From: Bacteroidales bacterium
Lineage (GTDB): Bacteria > Bacteroidota > Bacteroidia > Bacteroidales > UBA12077
Direction: 5' to 3'
DNA length: 64,000 nt
Assembly (NCBI GenBank): GCA_016342685.1
Contig: JAEINU010000007.1
Location: 62,001 to 126,000, forward strand
In this document: positions 15,802 to 24,884 of the stretch, one piece after another
Layout: each line of letters opens with the position of its first letter
Numbering within the stretch: the first letter of the stretch is position 1
Program-made: the position numbers and the translations under genes
The notes under the pieces: generated by a model
What the model was told of the DNA's origin: nothing
The model's input: only the letters and a program-made list of their open reading frames with translations
Databases searched by the model: none

Positions 15802-16854
15802 TTATTCTAAATTGAAACTATACATAATGGGCTGATGGTCAGTGTTTAAAAAGTCAAAATCAATAGTTTTTACAAATTGGCATTTTATGTTTGGCGACAT
15901 AAGATAAAAATCAATAATTGGAGTTATTGTTTTTCCCTTTTCATATGGAGCGTTTAAATATCTGTTTGTAGGAGTGCTTGGGTCGTAAACCCAAGTCCAA
16001 TCTTTAGGTAGATAATCTTTATTTATTGGGTTTAATACAAATCGTTTTGTTGGGGAATTTTCTTTTATCTCAGAATAATCGACATCGGGTGGATTTTGAT
16101 TCCAATCCCCACCTACGATAACATAATTTCCTTTTTCATATTCCTCGATTATGAATTTTTTCAAATAATCCATTTGTTGTTTTTTTAAAGTGCCATCGTC
16201 ATATGCAGAATAATGTGTATTGATGAGGATAAATTCTTTTTTGTTTTTTGTTGCAAATCGTTTTACTAAAAAACATCTGTCTGACATAAATAAACGAACA
16301 GGCCACGAATAATTTCCAGGAAATGAATAGCGAGTTACCGATTTTGGATTAGATCTAGACATGCTTAATAAACCAGATTTTACTTTGCCAAGAGGCTTTA
16401 TTATTGGCGATGGAACAAATTTGACATCGTAATTTTTTCCAAAAAAACCTCGAAAGCATGGAAGATTTAGTTTAAAACATTCCAGTTCATTAATATGATA
16501 ACTTCTTTTAGAGTTGATGTCTACTTCTTGGAGTAAAATAAAATCTAAACTGTCATTCTTTTTTAAGATTGATTTAATAAACTTTAAATTTGTTAATACA
16601 TTTTCCTTAGAAGTTCTAACCTGTTCGCCACCATCATAGAAAAAATCCATATCGGCACTTAAACCACAATAACCAATATTCCAAATCATTAAATCGTAAT
16701 TTTTACTAATTTCAATTGAGTCAGGATAATCAGACTTGTATATCGTTTGCTGTGATTTAGGTTTATAATCAAATATCGAAGAGTATATTATGAATAGTAC
16801 AATACAAATTACAATTAATAAGAATATTTTAAAGATTAGCTTAAGGAACTTCAT
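15802..16854 (-). CDS. Membrane-anchored endonuclease/exonuclease/phosphatase-family protein
   Basis: A 350-residue protein with one N-terminal membrane segment (about 5-27) followed by an EEP-fold domain. Visible catalytic signatures are LLQEVD (metal-binding Glu), GGDWNQNPP (Asp/Asn) and FLNTDHQPIMYSF (Asp-His near the C-terminus). The family includes DNases, sphingomyelinases and inositol phosphatases, so the substrate cannot be assigned. The anchor puts the domain in the periplasm or on the inner face. It is probably monocistronic, 67 nt upstream of the barrel gene. Confidence 0.85.
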   Translation of the reverse strand: MKFLKLIFKIFLLIVICIVLFIIYSSIFDYKPKSQQTIYKSDYPDSIEISKNYDLMIWNIGYCGLSADMDFFYDGGEQVRTSKENVLTNLKFIKSILKKNDSLDFILLQEVDINSKRSYHINELECFKLNLPCFRGFFGKNYDVKFVPSPIIKPLGKVKSGLLSMSRSNPKSVTRYSFPGNYSWPVRLFMSDRCFLVKRFATKNKKEFILINTHYSAYDDGTLKKQQMDYLKKFIIEEYEKGNYVIVGGDWNQNPPDVDYSEIKENSPTKRFVLNPINKDYLPKDWTWVYDPSTPTNRYLNAPYEKGKTITPIIDFYLMSPNIKCQFVKTIDFDFLNTDHQPIMYSFNLE

Positions 16855-16923
16855 TCAGTTTTGTTTTTTATTGACACTAAAATAAGGAAATATTTTTTGT
16901 AGCCTTTAAACATGGAGTATTTA

Positions 16924-16955
16924 TTTGTTGGAGATATTAAATAATTATATCTTTG
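16924..16955 (+). promoter_or_regulatory. Bacteroidota promoter for purQ
   Basis: TTTG at 16924-16927, a 20-nt spacer, then TATCTTTG at 16948-16955 fit the -33/-7 consensus perfectly. Transcription would start about 70 nt before the purQ ATG. Confidence 0.7.
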
Positions 16956-17032
16956 GGCAACAATTAAACATTCTTTTAGAGATTAGTTGGTTGTTAATCA
17001 AATCATTTCGTCAAATTCTAAAATCGTATTAA

Positions 17033-17725
17033 ATGAAATTTGGAGTAGTTGTATTCCCCGGTTCAAATTGTGATCAAGACATGATTTATGTTCTTAGCAA
17101 TATTATGGAACAAGAAGTAGTTAAACTTTGGCATAAAGATACTGATTTGCAAAATGTAGATGCAGTTGTTCTTCCAGGAGGTTTTTCTTATGGAGACTAT
17201 TTGCGTTCAGGTGCTATTGCGCGCTATTCTCCAATTATGGAAAAAGTAATTGAATTTGCTAATAATGGTGGATTTGTATTTGGTGTTTGTAATGGATTCC
17301 AAATTTTATGTGAAACAGGATTGCTGCCAGGAGCATTACTTCATAATGATAATCAGAAATTTATTTGTAAAAACATTCATATTATTCCAGATAACAATAC
17401 AAGTAGCATAACTGGATTATTAGATAAACAATTTGCTCTAAAAATTCCTATTGCACATGGCGAAGGTAGATATTTTGCAAAGAAAGAAGTATTGCAAGAT
17501 ATGCGTCAGAATGGACAAATATTATTTAGATATTGCGACGAACATGGAGAAATAACTTCCCAAGCTAATCCAAATGGATCTGTTGAAAATATTGCAGGCG
17601 TTTGTAATGCCAAAAAGAATGTATTTGGAATGATGCCTCATCCTGAAAGAGGTGCCGATGATGAATTAGGAAATACCGATGGAAGACTTATTTTTGAATC
17701 GATACTTGCTTTTATACAAAAGTAA
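17033..17725 (+). CDS. purQ: Phosphoribosylformylglycinamidine synthase, glutaminase subunit
   Basis: A 230-residue class I glutamine amidotransferase that supplies ammonia to PurL for the FGAR to FGAM step of purine synthesis. The nucleophile is Cys86 in GVCNGFQ. GGFSYGDYLRSGA, AHGEGRY and the His-Glu pair in MMPHPERG complete the signature. The length fits stand-alone PurQ, which normally works with PurL and PurS; neither is in the window. It has its own consensus promoter and a strong terminator, so it looks monocistronic. Confidence 0.97.
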   Translation: MKFGVVVFPGSNCDQDMIYVLSNIMEQEVVKLWHKDTDLQNVDAVVLPGGFSYGDYLRSGAIARYSPIMEKVIEFANNGGFVFGVCNGFQILCETGLLPGALLHNDNQKFICKNIHIIPDNNTSSITGLLDKQFALKIPIAHGEGRYFAKKEVLQDMRQNGQILFRYCDEHGEITSQANPNGSVENIAGVCNAKKNVFGMMPHPERGADDELGNTDGRLIFESILAFIQK

Positions 17726-17745
17726 TTTCATATAAAATTATATAT

Positions 17746-17778
17746 AAGCCTGACAGTTATTGCTGTCAGGCTTTTTTT
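17746..17778 (+). terminator. Rho-independent terminator of purQ
   Basis: A perfect 11-bp stem (17746-17756 with 17763-17773), a 6-nt loop and a run of seven T. It lies 21 nt after the purQ stop. Confidence 0.92.
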
Positions 17779-17888
17779 ATTCCATAAAAACAATTTATAA
17801 AATCAATTGTTGAAGTACATAAGCATATTAGTTGATTGCTTTTAATATCAATTAACTTTATATTTAACTTTAAAATAAAACTCAAATC

Positions 17889-18506
17889 ATGGACTTAAAG
17901 CAAGCAATTGAAATTAGAACCAGTATTAGAAATTTTACTGAAGAGAAAGTACCAGTTGGTGATTTAAAAGAACTTGTACGAAGAGCGGGTTTGGCCCCTA
18001 GTGTTAATAATTATCAGCCATGGAAATTCTATGTTGTTACAAATAAAGAAGTACTTTCCAAAATGGCATATAAGGTTGCAGAAAGAATAAAAGAACTACC
18101 GGCAAATAGCTCAATAGCTTCTGATAATGTAAAATCACAAGTAGAGTGGTTTGCTACTTTTTTTGAAAATGCACCAGCTGTTATTGCAATGACAATGGAA
18201 GATTATGAATCAGTTCTTGAGAAAGGCGTTGAGCTAAGTCATGAGAAAATTAATAAAATGAGAAATTTCCCTGATCTGCAAAGTGCAGGAGCTGCAATCC
18301 AAAACATGCTTCTTTCTGCCGTTGATATGGGATATGGCGCATGTTGGTTAAGTGCTCCTATGATGGCAAAAGATACCTTGGAGGAAATATTAGAAATAAA
18401 AGAACCACATCATTTAATTGCCTTTGTTGCGGTGGGTAAATCTGCACGTGAACTAAAACCAAAATCAAAAAAATCAATTGACGAAATATTTAAATTAATC
18501 GATTAG
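17889..18506 (+). CDS. Nitroreductase-family FMN oxidoreductase
   Basis: A 205-residue protein of the nitroreductase fold, which uses FMN and NAD(P)H to reduce nitro groups, quinones or flavins. The N-terminal IEIRTSIRNFTEEKVP is the FMN phosphate-binding start. LAPSVNNYQPWKFYVV and the C-terminal GYGACWLSAPM are typical. The true substrate is unknown. The following ArsC-like gene starts 1 nt after this stop, suggesting coupled translation and possibly a shared role in redox or stress response. Confidence 0.92.
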   Translation: MDLKQAIEIRTSIRNFTEEKVPVGDLKELVRRAGLAPSVNNYQPWKFYVVTNKEVLSKMAYKVAERIKELPANSSIASDNVKSQVEWFATFFENAPAVIAMTMEDYESVLEKGVELSHEKINKMRNFPDLQSAGAAIQNMLLSAVDMGYGACWLSAPMMAKDTLEEILEIKEPHHLIAFVAVGKSARELKPKSKKSIDEIFKLID

Positions 18507-18507
18507 G

Positions 18508-18855
18508 ATGACATATAAAATTTACCATAATACTAGATGCCGCAAAAGTCGTGGAGGATTACAATATCTTGAAGAAAAGGGAATACAACCCGAAATCGTA
18601 GAATATTTAAAAGATCAGGTTTTTACTGAGGAAAGCTTAACGAAAATCATAAGTAAATTAAATATTAAACCACAAGAATTAATTCGAACTCAAGAAGTCG
18701 ATTACAAGCAAAACTTTAAAGGTAAAAACTTTTCAGATGATGAATGGGTAAAAATTTTAGTTGAAAACCCAAAGTTTATTCGGCGACCAATTATCGTGAA
18801 AGGAGATAAGGCTGTTATTGGAGATATTGTAGAACATATTGATGTCTTGCTTTAA
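18508..18855 (+). CDS. ArsC/Spx-family thioredoxin-fold protein
   Basis: A 115-residue protein of the ArsC/YffB/Spx family. The motif HNTRCRKSR places the reactive cysteine at residue 11, and NPKFIRRPIIV is the conserved Arg-Pro segment that in ArsC helps bind arsenate. It lacks a CxxC, so it is not Spx of the Bacillus type. It may be a glutaredoxin-dependent arsenate reductase, but no ars regulator or efflux gene is near, so a general thiol role is equally likely. It is translationally linked to the nitroreductase gene. Confidence 0.88.
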   Translation: MTYKIYHNTRCRKSRGGLQYLEEKGIQPEIVEYLKDQVFTEESLTKIISKLNIKPQELIRTQEVDYKQNFKGKNFSDDEWVKILVENPKFIRRPIIVKGDKAVIGDIVEHIDVLL

Positions 18856-18890
18856 TTTTTGTATCTTTTGATGTCTATTTTTATTGCTTG

Positions 18891-18916
18891 ATTTACATTG
18901 CATTAGTAATGTAAAT
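18891..18916. repeat. Inverted repeat before the fumarase gene
   Basis: ATTTACATT (18891-18899) and its exact complement AATGTAAAT (18908-18916) are separated by 8 nt. With no T run this is a poor terminator, and it may be an operator for the fumarase gene 38 nt downstream. Confidence 0.35.
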
Positions 18917-18954
18917 ATTATTGATCCTAAAATACAAACTAAAACAGATACCCT

Positions 18955-20571
18955 ATGTCTACTCCCGAATTTAATTATCAAGAGCCGTTTCCTTTGGGGA
19001 AAGATGAAACAGAATATTATCTTCTAACCAAAGATCATGTTTCAGTTTCCGAATTTGAAGGAAAGAGGATTCTAAAAGTCGAAAAAGAAGGTTTAACAAA
19101 ATTAGCTAACGCTGCTTTTAGAGATACTTCTTTTATGTTACGGCCAGTTCATTTAAAACAAGTTGCATCTGTTCTCGACGATAAAGAGGCCAGTAAAAAT
19201 GATAAATATGTAGCTTTAGCCATGTTGCGAAATGCAGAAGTATCGGTAAAAGGGAAATTACCTTTTTGCCAAGATACTGGAACTGCAACAATTGTAGCAA
19301 AAAAGGGACAGCAAGTATGGACTGGTGGTGGCGACGAAGAAGCTCTATCTCTTGGAGTTTATAAGACATATACAGAAGAGAGTTTGAGATATTCTCAAAC
19401 AATTCCTTTAGATATGTATACCGAGAAAAATTCAAAAACAAACTTACCGGCGCAAATTGATATTCATTCTACCGATGGCGATGAGTATAAATTTCTTTTT
19501 GTTGCTAAGGGTGGGGGGTCAGCAAATAAAACAGCACTTTATCAGCAAACTAAAGCCCTGTTGAATCCAGAAAAACTAGAAGCTTTTTTACTTGAAAAGC
19601 TAAAATCATTGGGAACTGCAGCTTGTCCACCTTATCATATAGCCTTTGTAATTGGAGGAACATCGGCTGAGACAAATTTAAAAACGGTGAAGTTGGCATC
19701 TGCAAAGTTTTACGACGATTTACCTACAACAGGAAACGAAGGAGGCAGAGCTTTCAGAGACATTGATCTTGAAAAGAAAATCTTAGAAGCTTCATATGAT
19801 ATTGGAATTGGAGCTCAGTTTGGAGGAAAACATTTTGCTCTTGATATTCGAATTATAAGATTACCTAGACATGGTGCATCTTGTCCTGTGGGAATGGGTG
19901 TTTCTTGTTCGGCGGATAGAAATATAAAGGCGAAGATAAATAATGATGGAATTTGGATTGAAAAAATGGAAGACAATCCAGGTCAGTTTATTCCTGAAGA
20001 ACTTCGTAAACCAGATGAAAAAGGAGCAGTTGCCATTGATTTAAATCAGCCGATGAAAACAATTTTAAGCGAATTGTCGAAACATGTGGTAGGAACTCGT
20101 TTATCATTAAATGGAACAATTATAGTTGGTCGTGATATTGCACATGCCAAGCTAAAAGATAAAATTGATAATGGCGAAGGTTTGCCTCAGTACATTAAAG
20201 ATCACCCAATATATTATGCAGGACCGGCAAAAACTCCAGAGGGAATGCCATCTGGGTCATTTGGACCAACAACTGCAGGAAGAATGGATCCATATGTTGA
20301 TCTTTTCCAAAGCAATGGGGGCAGTATGGTAATGATTGCAAAAGGAAACCGAAGCAAGCAAGTTACTGATGCTTGTAAACATTATGGTGGTTTTTATTTA
20401 GGAAGTATTGGTGGGCCTGCAGCTTTATTGGCTCAAGAAAATATTACAAAAGTTGAATTGCTTGAATATCCTGAATTAGGAATGGAAGCAATCTACAAAA
20501 TTGTTGTGAAAGACTTTCCAGCATTTATTCTTGTTGACGATAAAGGGAATGATTTTTATAGTATGCCTTAA
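18955..20571 (+). CDS. Class I (iron-sulfur) fumarate hydratase
   Basis: A 538-residue fumarase that interconverts fumarate and malate in the TCA cycle or in reductive fumarate metabolism. The three [4Fe-4S] ligands lie at Cys105 ([10 protein letters not shown]), Cys224 (GTAACPPYH) and Cys318 (MGVSC), the numbering of the E. coli FumA enzyme. The C-terminal beta domain contains GPTTAGRMD and [11 protein letters not shown]. Class I enzymes are oxygen-labile, which fits a low-oxygen life style. It is monocistronic, ending at a strong hairpin. Confidence 0.96.
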   Translation: MSTPEFNYQEPFPLGKDETEYYLLTKDHVSVSEFEGKRILKVEKEGLTKLANAAFRDTSFMLRPVHLKQVASVLDDKEASKNDKYVALAMLRNAEVSVKGKLPFCQDTGTATIVAKKGQQVWTGGGDEEALSLGVYKTYTEESLRYSQTIPLDMYTEKNSKTNLPAQIDIHSTDGDEYKFLFVAKGGGSANKTALYQQTKALLNPEKLEAFLLEKLKSLGTAACPPYHIAFVIGGTSAETNLKTVKLASAKFYDDLPTTGNEGGRAFRDIDLEKKILEASYDIGIGAQFGGKHFALDIRIIRLPRHGASCPVGMGVSCSADRNIKAKINNDGIWIEKMEDNPGQFIPEELRKPDEKGAVAIDLNQPMKTILSELSKHVVGTRLSLNGTIIVGRDIAHAKLKDKIDNGEGLPQYIKDHPIYYAGPAKTPEGMPSGSFGPTTAGRMDPYVDLFQSNGGSMVMIAKGNRSKQVTDACKHYGGFYLGSIGGPAALLAQENITKVELLEYPELGMEAIYKIVVKDFPAFILVDDKGNDFYSMP

Positions 20572-20592
20572 TTTAGATAAAAATATAATATT

Positions 20593-20623
20593 AAGCCTTG
20601 TAGAATTTCTACAAGGCTTTTTT
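20593..20623 (+). terminator. Rho-independent terminator of the fumarase gene
   Basis: A perfect 13-bp stem (20593-20605 with 20607-20619) leaves a nominal 1-nt loop, so the innermost pairs must open. It is followed by a run of six T, about 20 nt after the stop. Confidence 0.9.
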
Positions 20624-20693
20624 GTAAAAAAAATTTAAAGCTGCAGGCACTAATTGGGACATTATATCGTATAAAAGATTAAAGTTTATAATA

Positions 20694-21752
20694 ATGATTG
20701 AATTCTCTTTATGGTCTTTACCTGATTTTATATCAATAATAATTGGTGTTACTATTGCTATTTTCTTTTTGATTTTAAAATCTGATAACAGAAAAGCAAA
20801 CATATTTCTTAGCTTGTTTTTATTGAGTATCTCTTTAGAAATTTTCAGTGTTTTGCTAGAAGATATTTTAATTGCTAAGCAGGTTTTTAATATTGATTTT
20901 CAAACCTCATTATTTACTATTCCCTTTCTATATTTTTATGTTAAAAATTGCATAAATCAGAAACAAACAAGATTAGATCTTTTGTTCTTACTTCCAGGAA
21001 TAATAGTCAATGTACTTATACAATTCAAGATTGATTTTCAGGGAGTTTATCTTTTCAGGTTTATAGAATATGTCTTCAATATTATAATTTTATGGATGAT
21101 TTACAAGAAATTAAAGAACCATCGAACGGTATTAGTTAACTATTATACTGAATTAGAACAAAAAACACTTTCGTGGATAAAAACAATACTTTACATTTTT
21201 ATTGGATTCCATATTTTATGGATATTTGAAGATGTTATTGGTTTAGAAAGTGAATTTGTTGCAGATATTTTCCCTTTGTTATCTACACTACTTACTTTAT
21301 TTACGATTTTTGTAGTTGCATATCATGGTTTTTCACAACCAGAGATATTTAAAAAGCGTCAGTTTAATTCTTTCACAAATAATAATGAAACAAGAGATTT
21401 TGATGAGGGCAACATAAAAATATTTGAAGAGGTAAAAGCTAGAATTATTAATGATAAGCTTTATCTTATTCAAGACTTAAATCTCTCTATGCTAGCTGCA
21501 AAACTTGAAATTAAAGATAAAGACTTATCTGGAATTATTAATCGACAATCAGGAACAAGTTTTTATCATTTTATAAATAATTTTCGATTAATCGAATTTA
21601 AAGAATTATTAAATTCGGAGAAAGAAAGTCAATTAAGTTTATTGGGTTTGGCTCAGGAAGCAGGGTTTAAATCAAAATCTACTTTTTACGATTTCTTTAA
21701 AAAAGTAGAAGGTATTACTCCAAATCAATACAAAAAAGAGATACAAAAATAG
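20694..21752 (+). CDS. AraC-family regulator with membrane N-terminus
   Basis: A 352-residue protein. Residues 1-225 hold about seven hydrophobic segments with short loops. Residues 250-352 form an AraC-type double helix-turn-helix (SMLAAKLEIKDKDLSGIIN ... LLGLAQEAGFKSKSTFYDFFKKVEGITPNQYK). This design, common in Bacteroidota, places a DNA-binding domain on a membrane sensor. The next gene encodes a lipoprotein in the same direction and is a possible target, but no operator is proven. Confidence 0.9.
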   Translation: MIEFSLWSLPDFISIIIGVTIAIFFLILKSDNRKANIFLSLFLLSISLEIFSVLLEDILIAKQVFNIDFQTSLFTIPFLYFYVKNCINQKQTRLDLLFLLPGIIVNVLIQFKIDFQGVYLFRFIEYVFNIIILWMIYKKLKNHRTVLVNYYTELEQKTLSWIKTILYIFIGFHILWIFEDVIGLESEFVADIFPLLSTLLTLFTIFVVAYHGFSQPEIFKKRQFNSFTNNNETRDFDEGNIKIFEEVKARIINDKLYLIQDLNLSMLAAKLEIKDKDLSGIINRQSGTSFYHFINNFRLIEFKELLNSEKESQLSLLGLAQEAGFKSKSTFYDFFKKVEGITPNQYKKEIQK

Positions 21753-21850
21753 TCCGACTGCATCTATTCGGAATTCTTCGAACGCGAAATTTTTTGTAAT
21801 ATTAGTATTACACATCATATTTGCTTTTCACGAATTTTAAAAGACAAAAC

Positions 21851-22711
21851 ATGAAAAAGCAAACATTAAAAATAGCATTTCTTCTATTAATTAGCATTTC
21901 TGCAATAGCAACAATTTCTTGTGGAGATGATGATAATTCAGTGTCTCCAATTATTGATGCAGGGAACGATCCTAACTTTAAGATTATTGTTAATTCGGAT
22001 CAAGGTTTAGAAAGCTTTAACAGAAAAGTAATGGTTTTTGATATTCCAATTTATGCCGTTAGTAAAGTTGATGATGACAAGTTGTTGCACGCCGCAAATG
22101 TATTAGCACAATATTTAGATAATGATGAGGATGGTATTATTGATGATCCAAAAGTTATTGATGCCATGGTTAAAAATGAAGCATTCGTTGTTATGTGGAA
22201 ACGCGAAAGCGATTTAAATATTAATCCACCAGAAAATAGAATGGGGCAGGATTTAGGGAATAACGAAACGGTTCCTTCTTTTGTTGTAAACGGATGCACA
22301 GGACAGTTTGATGCTACACTTGAAGAAATTTTACATATTATTTCTAATGCAGGTTATGCGTCGGCATATCCGGATGTTTTTGGAACATACGCTGAAACAG
22401 AATTAGCAAAAGCCTTAGATAAAGCACGTGGGGGACATTTTACTTCTATTCCCAACCAGTATCCAGAAGGTGTTTGGTTTAAATATGATGATAATACTTG
22501 TGAATATGACTGTCAAGCAACAGAGTATTTCTATTGGGCATTTACATCTTATTTAGGTGCACAAGAAAATAGATTAGGAGATATTGATAATGAATGGTTG
22601 TTAAATACAAAAGAAAAAGTTGCGGAAACAGATACCGACATAACAGAAATAATTACAAATCCTGAATACAAATTACCGAAGGTTTTACCTGATGGAACAT
22701 ATAAAAGATAA
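21851..22711 (+). CDS. Lipoprotein of unknown function
   Basis: A 286-residue lipoprotein. The ATG at 21851 gives a clean type II signal peptide (MKKQTLK, hydrophobic core, lipobox ATISC); an ATG ten codons upstream adds only a hydrophilic leader. The mature part contains DNDEDGIIDD, similar to a calcium-binding acidic loop, then EILHIISNAGYA and CEYDCQATEYFYWAFTSY. EILHIISNAGYA plus the acidic loops hint at a metal-dependent or structural domain, but no family is recognised. It follows the AraC-type gene by about 100 nt. Confidence 0.75.
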   Translation: MKKQTLKIAFLLLISISAIATISCGDDDNSVSPIIDAGNDPNFKIIVNSDQGLESFNRKVMVFDIPIYAVSKVDDDKLLHAANVLAQYLDNDEDGIIDDPKVIDAMVKNEAFVVMWKRESDLNINPPENRMGQDLGNNETVPSFVVNGCTGQFDATLEEILHIISNAGYASAYPDVFGTYAETELAKALDKARGGHFTSIPNQYPEGVWFKYDDNTCEYDCQATEYFYWAFTSYLGAQENRLGDIDNEWLLNTKEKVAETDTDITEIITNPEYKLPKVLPDGTYKR

Positions 22712-22758
22712 ACAATTTACATATAATTTATTCTAAGGTAGAAATTGCAGGAACTTCA

Positions 22759-22787
22759 TTTGAGAACTTTTCTAAGGTATAACTTTG
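22759..22787 (+). promoter_or_regulatory. Promoter of the TetM-like GTPase gene
   Basis: TTTG at 22759-22762, a 17-nt spacer, then TAACTTTG at 22780-22787 fit the Bacteroidota consensus. An imperfect inverted repeat (GAACTTTTC ... GAAAAGTTTTC, about 22763-22798) spans the -7 box and could act as an operator or attenuator. Confidence 0.6.
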
Positions 22788-22832
22788 GAAAAGTTTTCTT
22801 TTTTATAAGTTTGTTGTCTTAAAATTGAATCA

Positions 22833-24791
22833 ATGCAAAACAACATTCGAAATATTGGAATCCTTGCTCATGTCGATGCTGGAAAAACTACTATAACTGA
22901 GAATTTTCTTTTTTTAAGCGGACAAACCAAAAAACTTGGAAGTGTCGACGATGGAACAACACAAACCGATTTCTTGGATGTGGAACGTGAACGCGGAATT
23001 TCGGTTCGATCATCAAATACAAGCTTTGATTGGGAAAATGTAAAGATTAATTTAATTGACACACCTGGTCACGTCGATTTCTCGGCAGATGTGGAACGTG
23101 TGTTACGTGTTATGGATTGTGCAATAATGGTAATATCAGCTGTTGAAGGCGTTCAGGCACATACGGAAACTTTATGGACTGCACTACAACATAGAAAAAT
23201 TCCAACACTCATTTTTATCAATAAAATTGATCGAACAGGAGCAGATGTGGAGTTGGTTATAAAAGAGATTCGAAAAGACTTAACAAATAATTTAGCGATA
23301 CTTTCAGATGTGTCAAATGAAGGATCTCCTGATGCAAATGTTAGTTTCTTGTGGAATAATGAAGTTTTGAACGACACTATAATTGAGGCAATTGCTACTA
23401 CAGATGAAAAAGTTTTGGAACAATATCTTGATGAGCATAAATTTTCGTTTGGTGAGTTGGATGAATCACTTATAAAAGCAGTAAATAACTGTAGTATGTA
23501 TCCTGTATTAATGGGATCGGCAAAGAATTCAATAGGCGTTCGAGAATTGTTAAATGCCGTGATTCATTATTTGCCAGAACCAATTGCCGATGAATCAAAA
23601 CCTTTATCAGCTTTAGTTTATAAAATTACGCACGATAAAAATATGGGGCAGATTGCTCATGTGAAAGTGTATAATGGAGGAATTAAAAATCGCGAATCAA
23701 TAATAAATACAACTCAGGAGATAATAGAAAAAGTAACACAGGTTAGAAAGTTAATATCGAATAAGTTTGAAGATATTGGTGAAGTAAAAGCTGGTGATAT
23801 AGCTGGAATATGTGGTTTGCAAAATGCTAGAGTGGGTGATGTATTAGGTGAATATTCAGATGTTTTACCCGAAGATATTTCATTAAGGACTCCATTATTA
23901 ACAGTTCAAGTAAAAGCTGAAAAAGATAAAGATTATCCTGGTTTAGCTATTGCTTTGCAAGAATTATCGAAAGAAGATCCGACATTAGATTTTGAATGGT
24001 TAAAAGAGGATAAAGAGCTGCATGTAAAAATTATGGGGTGGATTCAAATCGAAGTAATTGAGAAGATTCTAGAAAACAGATTTGGGATTGCAGCAAAATT
24101 TGATGATCCAACTGTAATTTACAAAGAAACACCTTCGAAAACTGGTGAAGGGTTTGTTCGTTATTGGATGCCAAAACCTTGTTGGGCAATCATGAAATTT
24201 TTAATCGAACCTGGAGAGGTTGGAAGCGGTGTTGTGTACGAATCAAAAATTAGTGTTAACGATGTTCATAAGAAATATCAGAACGAAGTAGAGAGAACAA
24301 TTCCAAATTCGTTAAAGCAAGGAATAAAAGGATGGGAGGTTACAGATCTTAAAATTACCTTAATCGAAGGAGAAGACCATCAAGTGCATTCTAACCCTGG
24401 CGATTTTGTAGTAGCAACTCCTATGGGAATTATGGATGGATTAACTAATACAAATACAACTTTATTGGAGCCATTAGTTTCATTTAAGATATCAGCAACA
24501 GAAGATTTATTGGGAGCAATTACTAGTGATATTACTCAAATGCGTGGAACTTTCGAAAGCCCTGAAATGGAGAATGGGAAGTTTATTTTAAGTGGAATTT
24601 TACCGGTAGCAACATCTTTGGATTTTCCGGTTCGATTAAGCTCACGTTCTGGTGGAAAAGCTAAAATCTCAACTAATTTTTATGGTTATCAAAAATGCGC
24701 TGATGAATTGGGTCAAACAAGGGAATATAAGGGTATTAGTCCGTTAGATACTTCAAAATGGATATTGAAAGCGCGTAAAGCTTTACAGTAA
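22833..24791 (+). CDS. TetM/EF-G-like ribosomal GTPase
   Basis: A 652-residue translational GTPase. G motifs: AHVDAGKTT (about 12-20), RERGISV, DTPGH, NKID. Length, the opening NIRNIGILAHVDAGKTT and the EPLVSFKI stretch in the C-terminal half match the TetM/TetO ribosomal protection group better than EF-G (about 700 residues). In Tet proteins the domain IV tip displaces tetracycline; here that area reads VHSNPGDF instead of the TetM YYSPVSTPADF. The gene has a native promoter, no mobile flank and host-like base composition, so it is probably a resident paralogue. Drug resistance is not shown. Confidence 0.88.
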   Translation: MQNNIRNIGILAHVDAGKTTITENFLFLSGQTKKLGSVDDGTTQTDFLDVERERGISVRSSNTSFDWENVKINLIDTPGHVDFSADVERVLRVMDCAIMVISAVEGVQAHTETLWTALQHRKIPTLIFINKIDRTGADVELVIKEIRKDLTNNLAILSDVSNEGSPDANVSFLWNNEVLNDTIIEAIATTDEKVLEQYLDEHKFSFGELDESLIKAVNNCSMYPVLMGSAKNSIGVRELLNAVIHYLPEPIADESKPLSALVYKITHDKNMGQIAHVKVYNGGIKNRESIINTTQEIIEKVTQVRKLISNKFEDIGEVKAGDIAGICGLQNARVGDVLGEYSDVLPEDISLRTPLLTVQVKAEKDKDYPGLAIALQELSKEDPTLDFEWLKEDKELHVKIMGWIQIEVIEKILENRFGIAAKFDDPTVIYKETPSKTGEGFVRYWMPKPCWAIMKFLIEPGEVGSGVVYESKISVNDVHKKYQNEVERTIPNSLKQGIKGWEVTDLKITLIEGEDHQVHSNPGDFVVATPMGIMDGLTNTNTTLLEPLVSFKISATEDLLGAITSDITQMRGTFESPEMENGKFILSGILPVATSLDFPVRLSSRSGGKAKISTNFYGYQKCADELGQTREYKGISPLDTSKWILKARKALQ

Positions 24792-24840
24792 GTAATATTA
24801 TTTTTCGATAGGCTCAAGATGACATTTGTTTGTTAAACAG

Positions 24841-24865
24841 AGCCTGTCTGCTCGGCAGACAGGCT
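24841..24865. repeat. GC-rich perfect palindrome between convergent genes
   Basis: AGCCTGTCTGC and GCAGACAGGCT form an 11-bp perfect stem around TCG. It is far more GC-rich than its surroundings and has no T run. It may terminate both convergent genes, or be a dispersed REP-like element. No second copy was noticed in this window. Confidence 0.6.
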
Positions 24866-24884
24866 TATTGAAGTATGGGTTGAA

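Noticed and set aside
18757-18981. Minus-strand open frame over the ArsC-like gene end and fumarase start
   Set aside because: It overlaps two certain genes and has no start context or recognisable protein features.
22833-24791. Calling the GTPase a tetracycline resistance gene
   Set aside because: The domain IV tip differs from TetM and there is no mobile context; resistance needs a test.
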